In this document: piece after piece, positions 1 to 11,564 of the stretch
How positions within the stretch are numbered: the first letter of the stretch is position 1
Layout: the number at the start of each line of letters is the position of its first letter
Assembly (NCBI RefSeq): GCF_004379255.2
Contig: NC_056046.1
Span: 2,604,001-2,668,000 of the forward strand
Reading direction: 5' to 3'
From: Salvia splendens
Taxonomy: Eukaryota > Streptophyta > Magnoliopsida > Lamiales > Lamiaceae
DNA length: 64,000 nucleotides
Made by a program: the position numbers and the translations under genes
The notes under the pieces: generated by a model
Told to the model about the DNA's origin: nothing
What the model saw: only the letters and a program-made list of their open reading frames with translations
Databases searched by the model: none

Positions 1-1950
1 AGGAGACTTCATTTCTTAAATTGCTATTTATGTTGCTGATGGTGGTCGAAATCTTAATATCTTTATATAGAAGGATTTCATGCGTGAGCGATTGAAATTA
101 GGAGATGAATTATATTTGGATAAAGGATAAGAAAATTGGAGTTATGCAAAGAATAGTATTCCTATTTGAAGAAGATAAAACGTTTATTTTTCTTTCATAG
201 AAAAATCTACAGCTGAAAGTTTGCATCTTTGCATGCATTATAAGTCTTGAATTATGACTATTGAAAATTAGGTTATTTGATTGATAGGTCAAATACATGC
301 ATATGTATATTTAATGCATTTACCTAATAATTATCTCGAAACTTACAAAATGTTTTTATCTAAGAAACTTTTATAAATATCTTTATCACATAAAAACAAT
401 GTTCATTTATCATTTTCCCTTCATCAATATATCAATTTACTAAGAAATATAATTCCAACAAAAAGCAAAACATAATACTACTTCCTCCATCCCGGAAAAG
501 TATGAACTATTTCCTTATTAATCCGTTCCTGAAAAGTATGAACTTTGTAATTTTAAAATAGTTAAACAGCACATTATTCCTACACATCATTTTATTTATA
601 ATATATACAATTATACTACAGTACTAATTATATGGAGCACACTCTCCACTTACACTACCATTTACCTATTTCTCTCTTACTTTACCAATAATACATTAAA
701 AATTATGTCGAACCAAATATTTATATTTTTCAGGAATAGAGTGATTACTACTATTTCTAAGTTTATTATTTTTCGGGTGTGAAAATATTGCTGTGTCACA
801 AGTTTAAACTCTCAAATCCATCTCTACCAACTCAAGCCCAAAAAATTAAAAATAATTGAAAACTATTTAATTACTAGGCCCAAACTTATTCTTACTTTAC
901 AGCCCAATGAGGTAGTTATTCAGACAGCTTATGATCGCTACTAGTATTTCATTAGGTCCAACTAATCCCCATTTCATGCCACCTAAAAACGTCATTAATT
1001 TATTTTCATTGACCAACGACGTACATATTATTCGTTTGACACCTTGTCCAAGTGACAGTTCATATTTTGGATACATGTTAGAGAAAATTAGCTACTAATA
1101 ATGAATTAAGATGTGCGTGTATGAATCGTGTCTACACAACAGACTCCTAGTAAAAAAAGGTTTGATTTAATTTTTTTTATATTATAATTAACACATTAAT
1201 TCCAATTTGATTTGGGAATGATATCCAATAATAAATCATCTTTGCCATAAATAGATTTGTGAATAGCAAATACTTATAAAAATCCAATAATATCCTACAT
1301 TGTCCACAATTAAAAATTTCTTTATCCATATTGATTCTTCATACAAATTAGTCATTTTTAGTAATACAACCCACCAATGACTCTTCATTCCTTTTTTTTT
1401 CTCTTCCTTCTAGTATTAATCAACCTTCACCAAGTAATATTCTGATCCTTTTTTTTCTCGTGTATTATCAATTTTATAACGTCATCTATTATTAAAATTA
1501 TGGATGATAGATTGGAGTGAGTATATATTTTTGCTATTTTTTATGACTATGTAATATCTGAGATTTTTCAATAATTTAGTAGACAATTTGGATCTCAGTC
1601 TGGGTTATGAGTTGGTGATTTAATCTTATTTGAGCCCTATTATTTAATGACATAAACAACAAGAATACGGTATGAATTACTATACTCTATTTTGGATCAA
1701 CCCCAATGATGATTAATTGAAAGATTAGTGGTGGATTAATAGTAAGCAGCGCAATCAATGATTAATCGCAGTCAGCGGGTCCGAAATTGATTCTGACAAA
1801 CAAATATTTGCTGGAGTCCAGTCTAGCACAATTTATAATTTAAAAAAAAACTATAATTAGGATTAGGAATCTTAACTAACGGCTCTAACGTGGTACGACA
1901 CCAAAGAAATGACCGTTGTGGGCCCCTCCCATTTCTCCTTTCAGACAAAA
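1..1950. other. intergenic region upstream of the patellin gene
   Basis: AT-rich sequence with no credible gene; the only open frame (complement 110-298) is short and resembles nothing. Around 485-560 it carries a degraded Stowaway-like sequence, with a CCTCC-ATCCCGG-like start and an AAAAGTATGAAC motif repeated twice. The matching right end is poor. The 3' part (about 1700-1950) is the likely patellin promoter. Confidence 0.6.
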
Positions 1951-1958
1951 TATAAATA
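1951..1958 (+). promoter_or_regulatory. putative TATA box of the patellin gene
   Basis: TATAAATA lies about 200 bases before the patellin ATG. It is followed by a CT-rich stretch typical of a plant 5' UTR, so a transcription start near 1985 would be expected. Position and sequence are seen; function is inferred. Confidence 0.5.
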
Positions 1959-2154
1959 ACCGTTGCCTCCACTCCTCATTTCTCATCTCCTCTCCTTTCA
2001 CAAATCTCAACAACAAAGTGAGTAATTCTTGCTATCTCAATTTCGATTTCACAAATTTCGTTAACAAATTCAAGTTTTTTTCCATCGATTTACTAACTGA
2101 ATTGCGCTTTTTTGTGTCTAATTTTGAAGGAAGCCAATCGATTAATCAGAGAAG

Positions 2155-3852
2155 ATGACTGTTGAGGTTGAATGTAGAGCTGAGGCGGCGCCGGTGGCCG
2201 TGGAGGATGTGAAGACGGCGGCGGCGGAGGAGGAGGTGAAGTGCGAGAAGGAAGAATTGAAGCCTAAGATTGTGGAGAAAAGCTCTTCCTACAGAGAAGA
2301 GAGCAATTTCCTCTCCGATCTCAAAGATCGCGAGAAGAAGGCTTTGAACGAGCTCAAAACCAAGCTCGAAGCAGCCATCCTCGAAAACTCTATTTTCACC
2401 AAGAAAGAATCCCCCAAAAAGGAGACTGCTGCTGCGGCGGCGCCGGAGGAGAAACCCTCAGAAGAAACATGTGAAAAGAAAGAGGAATCAGAAGTTTGCG
2501 AGGAAGAAACAGAGAAATGCGAGGAGCCCGAAGCGGAAGAAGCAATTGATGAAGACATCTCGATTTGGGGAATTCCACTTTTGCCGAGCAAAGGCAACGA
2601 GAGCACGAACGTGGTGCTCTTGAAATTCCTCCGAGCTCGCGAATTTAAGGTGAACGAGGCGTTCGAGATGCTGAAGAAGACTCTCCAATGGCGGAAGGAT
2701 TTCAGAGCCGACGCTCTTCTGGAGGAGGAGTTTGAGCCCGAGCTGGGCGGCGCGGCCTACATGAGTGGCGTGGACGGCGAGGGCCACCCCATCTGCTACA
2801 ACATCTTCGGGGTGGTGGACGAGAAGACGGTGGCGACGGAGGAGAAGAGGGAGCGTTTCTTGAGGTGGAGAGTGCAGCTCATGGAGAAGGGTGTGCAGAA
2901 GCTGGATTTTAAGGCTGGTGGGGTCAGCTCGCTGCTGCAGATCAATGATCTGAAAAACTCTCCCGGAGCTTCAAAGAAGGAGGTCCGCGTCGCCGTGGAT
3001 AAGGCGGTGGCGGTTCTTCAAGATAATTACCCTGAATTTGTTGCTAAAAATGTGAGCTTTTTTTGCTTTTTTTGAGATATTGGTTTTGAAAATGGTTGTG
3101 TTGTGTTATGCTGATTGTTGGATTTGGTTTTTTGTTTTGCAGATTTTCATCAATGTTCCGTTTTGGTATTATGCTTTTCATTCATTGATGTCTCCTTTCT
3201 TGACGCAAAGAACTAGGAGCAAATTGGTCTTTGCTCGGCCTTCTAAGGTCACTGAAACTCTTCTCAAGTGAGTCATTTTACTTCTTCTCAATCTCTCATA
3301 TGGCTTCTAAAAATGGATTCTTTATTATCACTCTCTCATATGGCTTCTTGATTTCTTGAATTAGGTACATTCCGATCCAAGAAATTCCGATTCAGTATGG
3401 AGGGATGAAAAGGGAGAATGACTTTGAGTTCTCCAATGCTGATGGTGAGGCTACAGCAGTGGTGATCAAGGCTGGAGCCACTGAAACCATTGAAATCCCA
3501 ACTCCAGAGGTGATGCAAGATTGATTTTTTATGTAATTGTTTTTGGGGGTGGAATTGGATGGTGAATAATTAAAGGGCTTGTTGTGATTTGCAGGCTGGG
3601 ACTACATTTATCTGGGATGTGACAGTTCTTGGATGGGAGGTGAGCTACACAGAGGAGTTTGTGCCAGCAGATGAGAATTCATACACTATGATTGTGCATA
3701 AGTGTAAGAAGATGGGGACGGATGAGGAAGCGGTTCGTAATACGTTCAAGAACAACGAGGCGGGGAAGATCGTCATAACTGTGCACAATTCATCTGGGAA
3801 GAAGAAGAAGTTGTTCTACAGATACAAGATCAAGAAGGCTGCTTTTGATTGA
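2155..3852 (+). CDS. patellin (SEC14/CRAL-TRIO plus GOLD domain protein), PATL3-like
   Basis: Four coding exons fit GT-AG rules and phase: 2155-3051, 3143-3267, 3365-3509 and 3595-3852, giving about 474 residues. The first ~130 residues are acidic, Lys/Glu/Ala-rich and disordered, as in patellins. A CRAL-TRIO N segment (LLKFLRAREFKVNEAFEML) and the SEC14 lipid-binding domain follow, with YMSGVDGEGHPICYN and, across the first intron, IFINVPFWYYAF. The last ~110 residues are the GOLD domain, entered through EIPIQYGG and ending in the basic KKKKLFYRYKIKKAAFD. Patellins bind phosphoinositides and act at the cell plate and plasma membrane in trafficking, cytokinesis and auxin-linked growth (family knowledge). 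The gene looks intact. Length and the acidic N-terminus suit PATL3, but the exact orthologue is not settled. Confidence 0.93.
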
Positions 3853-3868
3853 TGCTGGTTGAGACATG

Positions 3869-4335
3869 GATTTTGATTCTTGAGGATTTTTTTTAACTTA
3901 AAGTTGATGTTGATTCTTTATTTGATTGATTTGTTTGTAATTTCGTGGTGGAAAATTATTCTTCTTTGTATTAATTCATCAATCACTATTTGGATTTTGA
4001 TTCATTGTGTTGTTCTTCTTGAGCTTTGTTTTTGCTTATTGAATAAAAATTATTTATTGTTCACTTTATCATCAATTTAGTAAGCCAGCAAGATTTTCGC
4101 ATAACTTGATACTCCTCTATAAGACCATAACAATTAGATCTCAAAATTTAGTAAGACAGCAATATTTTTCCATAACTTCTTGATAGTATAAAAAATTTAT
4201 CAAGTGAATCAGAGAAGACTTTTGTTAACTTTAATAGTAATAACCATCATTCCAACTTATTAATTAATTTAAACAAAAATTTTGGAATTCAAACAAAAAT
4301 TGTAATTTAAAATTCAGACATTTTTGTGGCCGGTG
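3869..4335 (+). repeat. patellin 3' UTR/flank, left arm of a dispersed inverted repeat
   Basis: The sequence just after the patellin stop is repeated in reverse complement at about 21775-22141. Shared blocks include the region around TGATTCTTGAGGATTTTTTT, the ATTGTGTTGTTCTTCTTGAG block and the GGCCGGTGGTA-like end. Similarity begins about 17 bases after the stop codon and does not include coding exons. Confidence 0.8.
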
Positions 4336-4607
4336 GTAACCCATTAGTTCATTTTGAACTTTATTTGTATTTTCAACTTAGAAGTGCAATTAATTGAACT
4401 TAATAGAAAACTCGAAAACATGGAAAATACAAGTTCAAATAAATATACAGCCTTGATTCAGCCAATAATGATATTTGTATTTACAGAAATCAATGATTCA
4501 GCCAGGCCTACGACTACGAGACACAAAATTGGCTAGCAAACCTGGACAAACATACAGAGCGAGAGAGAGCAAACTTCGAGCTCCTAGCAGACCACGAACC
4601 TCAAGCC

Positions 4608-7600
4608 TTACGGACCACGCTTGCGCTTAGAAAGCAAGCCCGCCACATCAATGTCCGAGTACTCACCAGTGACCCTGATAGGATGTCGTCAAACCATCAG
4701 CAATACATAATCACAATAGACGATTTTCGCCATTCAGTTAGTCGAGATAAGCCAGTCACAGAGAAGGAGGTTGTACCTATTATATGACAGATATGCATCG
4801 CCAATTGTTCCTATAACTTTATTACGTACTTTCCGCACACAAACCTGAAATAGTAACCATTTGTTAAGGAATTGGCAACAAATGTCTGCTAGTGTCAACA
4901 GTTATAATATCATAATTGTGCAGACCTGAACTAAGTCCATAGGGCCAGCATCCGGGTCCCTGTTACGATGGATAACAATCCCGTTGTCACATTTGTTTAT
5001 GAAGTGTGCACTCCCACTGATGTCGTACATATTCGGAGGGCCTCCAATCCAATTATGCAACTAGCACATTAAGCTAAAAGGTTATTACAAGAAAAATACC
5101 AGAACCAAGTTTTGTCGTCTCGATGAGGTTTTGCAAGTTCTAACCTGTCTTGGATGAGCAACAAACCAAACATGACATGAATGATGCTGAGCAAACCGCT
5201 TCACTTTGGTCAGCATCTGACTCACATATTCAGTCTCGGTCCTGTTCCATATCATGATGCATTAGAAAATATGCATCGGAAATGACATCAACATCCCTTT
5301 CACCAGTTCAGCAGTTTTTCACTATCCTACTTGTTTTACAAATTTTTCACCCGTAAATGCTCTCACTGTCTTGTCGAAGAAAATATGGTTTAAAGGTAGA
5401 TTATATATTAGCTGTAATTCAATTTATTTATTACAGTAACATGCAAGCACGAATTCTCTGGGGTGAAAACAAGATGACTTACTGATTAGGAGGGCGTTGA
5501 TGATCCAGTTCATTGTATGGGTCAATTACGAGCCCATTAACCCCATGGCGCAGAACTGCTATTCTTGCAAGTTCAAGAACCCAACTTATGCTTGGAAGGC
5601 AATCGTTCTCACACCTGTTTCATCACCCATAACATAAAAGCTATGATCAGACCTTCCACTACAGAAAATGAAAATATAGGCATGAAACACTTTACCAAGA
5701 AACTACATATCCATGACATGTTTCACTTGCTACACAAATAACAACTTAACTATATCCTCTTCATCTCTTTCCTTTTCCATTTCCTCGCAAATAACTAATT
5801 CAGCCAATAGTTCTGACCCAAATGAAGCTAATACTATGGAAATATCCAATTAATTAGTTGATTGATTTCCTGGTGTTTTTCCCAATTATGTGCATGCAAA
5901 AAATAAGAATCAGCATACAGAAGTTGCATCTCCTCAAGAATGTTCCTGATAGGTGTAATGTTAATATTATATGCATCTACGTGTTTATACAGGTGTTTGA
6001 GCAGTAGAGCAACACATGCATATGACCTAAGGAAGTAACCTTATTAGAGAAAATGAATCGCTGAGCCATTTCTTTCCTTGCTCCAGTTCCTCGGTGCTAA
6101 TCCTCTCAACACGTTCCCCATACCTGTTTATCAGAAAAAACAGAAACAAAAGAAAAACAGGCAGGGAGCAAATGAGAATACACAATAAAGGAACTGAAAA
6201 AGTTGTTGCATGCTGATGTAATATGATATAATATGTATATTCCACACAAAACAAACGAAAGTTCAGTGTAAAGTGTACAAAGACAGGAAAGGAGGGATTG
6301 AGATTTCCAGTTTATATTAAAGATAGAAAAGTTTGGACAGCTCATTCACATACCTAACATCGAAGAAAGGCTTTTTTATATGTTTCTCCAACAGTTTTCT
6401 TCCATGCTCCCTAACCTAGAAATCCATGGAATCACGAGTGAGATAGATAGATATTAAGGTTACATGTATGAAGCTACAAAAGAAAAAGGTAGAGGTCCCC
6501 CTCTCTTGTATGCATGTGTATCTCTGTGTCTACATTTCTTAAGAAATAATACTTGCCTTTAAATTATAGTAAAACATTACAACAACCAAAAATTTCATAT
6601 GAGGAGAATGATACTTATAACTTGACAGAAACCCAAAAAAATCATGTAAAAGGTTACCCTATTTTCCATCGAACAAAGTGCGAATTTCCAGCCTACACTA
6701 TGATTGAGATTGACTAATAGAGCGTCAATCCATTCACTCTTGCCTGAATTTGGAACTCCGGTGACAATTGTCAATTCCCCAGGTACAACCTGTCTCAAAG
6801 AAGGCATTTAGAAAATAAACAGAAACAGACAAGGTGGCAGACAAACATAAACCGCCTTATAATTTGTAAACTCAATAAGCAGTCAATTGTCATACTTACA
6901 TTGTACAATTCATTGAGGGCCCTCCATCCTGTTGAAACACCAAGCTCAAAACCAAGAGACTGATGATAATAGTCGTTGATCTCGTCAAAGTAATCTCTAA
7001 AATTGAACAACCCTCTTATTGGATAAAGCTCAGCATTTTCAATAACTTCCTTCAGTGCATCAGGGCCCATATACATAAGCACCTATATTTACAAAAGAAG
7101 AAATTAAAGAGGAAACCCAAAATGCAACCATATCATCATATTCATAAATACAAGATATTTCAGAATGAACCAAAAACTTGCAGAATTATTTTTATGTGCC
7201 TTAAGCTAAGCTTCAACTATAATGCATAATAAGAACCAAATAACCCCTTCAGAACACGGTTTTAAGACCATAACGTTATGTCCCATTATTGCATATATGC
7301 TGGAGATGGGATCTGTATCCAGTAAAACGAGTTAAACAACAAAGCAGTTCCTAAAGATGCAGGACTTCAAAGAGTTTATAAACTACGGATCCAGAAATCT
7401 TCAGCTTTAATTATAGATGAGTAATATAACAGAGCTGGATTTTATAAGTACAAAGCAGTATTTCTAACCTCATTTGCATCTTTAAAATATTCAGTATCAT
7501 TCTTTTTTGGCCACTTGATTCTCCAGCACCTGATTCACCAAACAAACCATGATTTTATTTGCTTTTCAGAAGAGACCATAAGCATGATAGCACATGGAGT

Positions 7601-10600
7601 ACAAGGGATTAACTATGAACTACCTTTCTCTTCCAAGGCGCCGTGCAAGTTCTTCGGCCAAGGCTTGACCAGGAGGATCAGCATCAGTTGCAAGAATAAT
7701 GCGAGATGCCTTGAAATCAGAACTAAGGTGTCATATTCTGCCACTTCACACTTCCATGCATAATTAAGAAAAATAACAAAATGGTGACGTAATGAACCTT
7801 TTCAGTATATGCCTTGCAATTCCATAGATATTGATACTTCGTGTCCTAGCTTCAAAGAATACATACAGAGAGAGATTAGGATCGGTCAAATACAAAATTT
7901 ATTTAGACTCTTTAACACATAATACTGCATTTACATCCACTGCCATTGATCTAAACTTATTACACAGGGCATGGCACCTGAGGAAAGAAGTAACTATCTG
8001 GAGCAGCGCGTACATGTGAAAAGGTGCAACTCACAGATGGTACGAGAACAAAGATGTCTTACACATTACACTTAGCAACAAACTGACCCCCTTGTATGCA
8101 GCACATAATTTGATGCAAAGGACATAAGATGAGAGAGCTCAAGCAGAAAGTTCAAAATGAATATGAAACCAAAATAGCACATCCATTACTAACCACTTGG
8201 ACTGAAAGGATTCCAAACCCATGACTCAATGTCAATATATCTTTTTTTTCCTGGGGGTGGGGGATTGAAAAATAAGATAGAAAAGACTACCTTTTCTTCT
8301 GCAGGCACTTCCTTTGCCGATACTTTTGGAGGCGCACCATCAGGAACACTCACACAATTCTTGAAGCCTGCTTCTTCCATAGCAAGCTTGTCCATTTCAC
8401 CCTCAACCTTATATAAGATCACAAAAAAATAATTCTCAGCCAGTTACGCTTAACTGAATATACCCAGTAGAAGAATGTTAATTACAATTATGACGTCACT
8501 TGCTTCCTTTATATCATCTAGCCCATAAAATACTTTTTCAGTATTTGCTTCCTGCATTAACAGTAGAGCATTATGAGATAAGTCAGATGACACAGTTGGA
8601 ACGTAAACTTATAGAACTGTAAATCAAGAAAATGCTAGCAATGATGGGCACCACATTTTGTTTCAGAAGATCAATGAGGAATAACTTAAATAGCGATAAA
8701 CCAAGAACATATTTAGATACCTGCCAAAACTTTTTGTTAATATCACGATACTTGCAGCTTACAAGCTCTCCGTTTCTTTGGTAAGTGAAAGCAATAGCAA
8801 TCTACCCAAAATAATCACCAAAAGTTAGTCAATAAATTCCAACATAACAAGTTCACAGTAAAATAATGATAATTTAAAAAGACTTAGATGCAAATAGTCC
8901 TCATGGAGGCCCAATAAGACAATCCTGTCATGGGCAAAGCTCTTCAAACTTTGGAGCCAGGTTATAACATAGTCTTAATTACTCTTGATGACTGAACAGT
9001 ACGTAATCAAGATGAATTTTTTTATCATGTTTTGCCACATAAAATTGCAGCATTCTCAATTAAAAATATGAATCATGCACCTGATCTCCTGTCCTTTTCT
9101 GCATAACAGCATTTCTCTGCAGGGTTTCTCCAGAGATCATGCGCTCAGCAAAATATGCAAGTAGCTGGAAGAACAATTCAACCCACATAATGCATCAGTT
9201 TTATGATACGCTAGTACTTCTATTGTACATCAGACCAAATAAATGGTACAACAGAGAGAAAATTATACACCCAATCACATATAATAGCAGCCTATAAAGT
9301 AACTGAGAAGCCTATAAAGTTCCTTGCAGACCGACAGATCATTTTACTTGACATCAATCAGAGAGTACTTGAAAAAGATTCCAGGCTCATAAGTAAAAGT
9401 ATAGTCAACAACAGGTAGAGCAGGAGAGTACCAAGATTGTAATGGTAGTACAATAATTACCTCACTGCACAAAGGTTCCAGTCCTAAACTCTCCTCTGTG
9501 ATTGTTCTTATTGGTTGCTTTGTTTTGGTTTTATTCATTGTTGAATAAGTTGAGTTTACACCTGCAAAGGCCTGAAAGCACAAGAGCAAATGAGAAAGAA
9601 TCAGTAGATGTGCTTAGCTTAGCTTAATTCAAAAGCTTACACGGGTAGCGCCCTTCCACCCACATTTAGCACGAAAGCAGGTCCACACTGCTGCACCGCT
9701 ATGACATACAGGAATATATCAGTAACAGCTATTGAAAGTAAAACAAGAAGGTCATATTATATAGGTAGAATACTGGAATTACCCATCTTCATCGACATGA
9801 AGCGAAAGGCTTTTCTCGTTCGATTCTCCGCCTTTACACTACAAAATGCAGTAAATCAACATAAAGGAAATGCAAGTATGCAACTGATGATAAGAATGAT
9901 ATCAACATTAGCTCATCTAACTCCCATGGCATCTCTATAGTTTTACTCTATAGAATGTCGAACTAAAATCACAAATGTTTCTCTTATACATGTAAAAACC
10001 TACAGAATTTTCCAGTAAGCCTGTAAAAATCACATACACTTGGACAAACTAAACCATTGTATTGGCCCGGCATGCATGAACTGCCATCAATTCCAATTTC
10101 CTGCAACTTCTGCTTTAATATCATCAGCTTCTTATCATCAACGAATTGATTCTCCAGAGACTCAACATCAGAGACAGAGACTACACAATCAAATCAAAGT
10201 ACATGCCAATTCTTTGTTAGCCATCCACAGACTCTTCCAATTTATTCGATTAACCAACAAAACGAAGGAGGTTAACTAAAAAAACCCATTCAATAAAAGC
10301 AATTCATTCAGTAAACCAAAAAAGCTCGAAATATTGGCAGAAAAAATCAAATAAAACAAAACATAACAAACACTCACTAGGTCTCGGAATAGGCATGGCG
10401 GCATAGGGCGTAAAACTGTAGCCATTAGCCCTCTGATAACTCAGCTGCAATTGCTTCGGAGAGGCAAAAAGCCTTGAGCATTTCCGAGTGTACGAGTCAA
10501 AAATAAATGTTCTCAGAGTAGAAGAAGATGATAAAGAATCATGGAGCGAGTGTAAGCAGGCGTAAGTAGCTGGAGCAGCCGGCGATTTCAGAAGCAGAAA

Positions 10601-10681
10601 ATTCTTTGAACCCATAACAATAATTCTACCACTCTTCGAATACGGACTCAGCAAAAGTTTTCGAGGCGGTGTGAAAAGCAT
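4608..10681 (-). CDS. TWINKLE: TWINKLE homologue: organellar DNA primase-helicase (T7 gp4-like)
   Basis: I assembled 21 in-phase exons on the minus strand: 10681-10378, 10180-10038, 9838-9783, 9698-9641, 9571-9461, 9164-9081, 8801-8721, 8551-8486, 8407-8291, 7845-7798, 7709-7624, 7529-7469, 7082-6900, 6789-6658, 6415-6354, 6123-6040, 5614-5483, 5241-5145, 5060-4926, 4844-4777 and 4674-4608, about 724 residues. The order is a Ser/Arg-rich transit peptide, a zinc ribbon (CPSCKGG ... WTCFRAKCGW), a TOPRIM primase (VEGEMDKL, then TDADPPGQALAEELARRLG) and a RecA-type helicase with Walker A (TGVPNSGKSEW) and Walker B-like NGLVIDPYNEL. Plant TWINKLE makes primers and unwinds DNA in mitochondria and plastids (family knowledge). 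The first ATG that opens this frame is 10681; a longer reading would need a non-ATG codon. The reading frame is uninterrupted. Confidence 0.93.
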
Positions 10682-11048
10682 AGCTTCTCTCGCGAGAGAG
10701 TCGTTGTTAGCAAGACAGAGAAGAGAGGTTTTCAGCTGCCATAGAAGGCGGGAGTGAAGCAGGAAGGGTTTAAGGAGCAAACGCCATTTTCCGATAAATA
10801 AAAATAATAAATTTAAAAAATCTTGTTTATCATTATTAGAAAGAAGAAACTAAATGGGCCTGCACTAATTTGATTGATGTTTTCAACAGCCCACTTAGAT
10901 AAATACTATGGGACAAATATTTTATGGAAAATAAAATAGGCCTAACCCAATTTGATTGATATCTTCAACGGCCCATTTAGATAAATATTATGGGATGATT
11001 GTTTTTTGGTGTTACTTATCTATATCTGGAATCCTATCAAATCAAGGG

Positions 11049-11203
11049 GATTTCACTGCGTTTCATGCTAGGCAGAACATACACGACAAGGAATTTCGCT
11101 ACGTTAGAACTGTTATAGTTATAACCGTAGTTCACCATGGCTTTAGTGGTCAGTTCTCTTGTCATCAACAGGTCACCAACTGCCTTGACCTTCCGGCATT
11201 GGC
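11049..11203 (-). pseudogene. plastid-derived 23S rRNA fragment (NUPT), downstream part
   Basis: Read on the minus strand, this matches the universally conserved 23S rRNA segment in order: GCCGGAAGGTCAAGG, GTTGGTGACCTG, TGACA, GGTGAAC, TAACTATAAC, then GTAGCGAAATTCCTTGTCG. There are many substitutions (for example GTTCTAACGTAGCG for the canonical GGTCCTAAGGTAGCG), so it is decayed and not functional. Origin from plastid rather than mitochondrial DNA is inferred mainly from the neighbouring piece. Confidence 0.8.
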
Positions 11204-11224
11204 AAGAGTTGCCGGAAGGTCAAG
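11184..11224. repeat. perfect 15-bp hairpin at the junction of two 23S rRNA fragments
   Basis: The arms CTTGACCTTCCGGCA (11184-11198) and TGCCGGAAGGTCAAG (11210-11224) are exact reverse complements around an 11-base loop. Both arms are 23S rRNA sequence, so the palindrome marks an inverted junction between organelle-derived pieces rather than a terminator. Confidence 0.85.
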
Positions 11225-11264
11225 AGTAAACTCTCGTACATACATTTAAATAAATAAAAAAAGT

Positions 11265-11410
11265 ACTCCTTGTACATGTGTTTCTAGAAAATATATAGAT
11301 GCGCGAGACAACTCTCTCTACGGAACTAGACAAAATAGCCTCGCAACTTAAGGCAAAGGGGTCGCATAATCGCAGTGACAGAGCACGGGCAGTAAGGCTG
11401 TTGCTGCATC
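11265..11410 (+). pseudogene. plastid-derived 23S rRNA fragment (NUPT), upstream part
   Basis: The plus strand reads GCGCGAGACAACTCTCTCT at 11301, then GGAACT-GACAAAATAGCC-CG-AACTT, AAGGGGTCGCA and CGCAGTGAC. This is the order found in plastid 23S rRNA upstream of the piece at 11049-11203. The AAAATAGCC form fits the plastid version as I know it. In the rRNA the two pieces lie in the same orientation; here they face opposite ways. Confidence 0.75.
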
Positions 11411-11564
11411 AGTTGCCAATGTAGTCAAATTGAATTACCAATTGAATATTTTTTAGATCAAATCATCCTCACACAATCAAAATCTAGATCCCCTTAAAAA
11501 TAATCAAAATCTAGCTTACACAAGTTCGTCAAACAGCTACACCTGATTACTCTAAATTAAGCAT

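Noticed and set aside
10304..10780. Longer TWINKLE N-terminus beginning at 10780
   Set aside because: The first codon there is TTG, not ATG. The ATG at 10787-10785 is in another frame and stops after five codons. The first ATG in the right frame is 10681.
11184..11224. Hairpin as a terminator or microRNA precursor
   Set aside because: Both arms are 23S rRNA sequence in decayed organelle-derived DNA and the stem is only 15 bp, which fits a rearrangement junction better.
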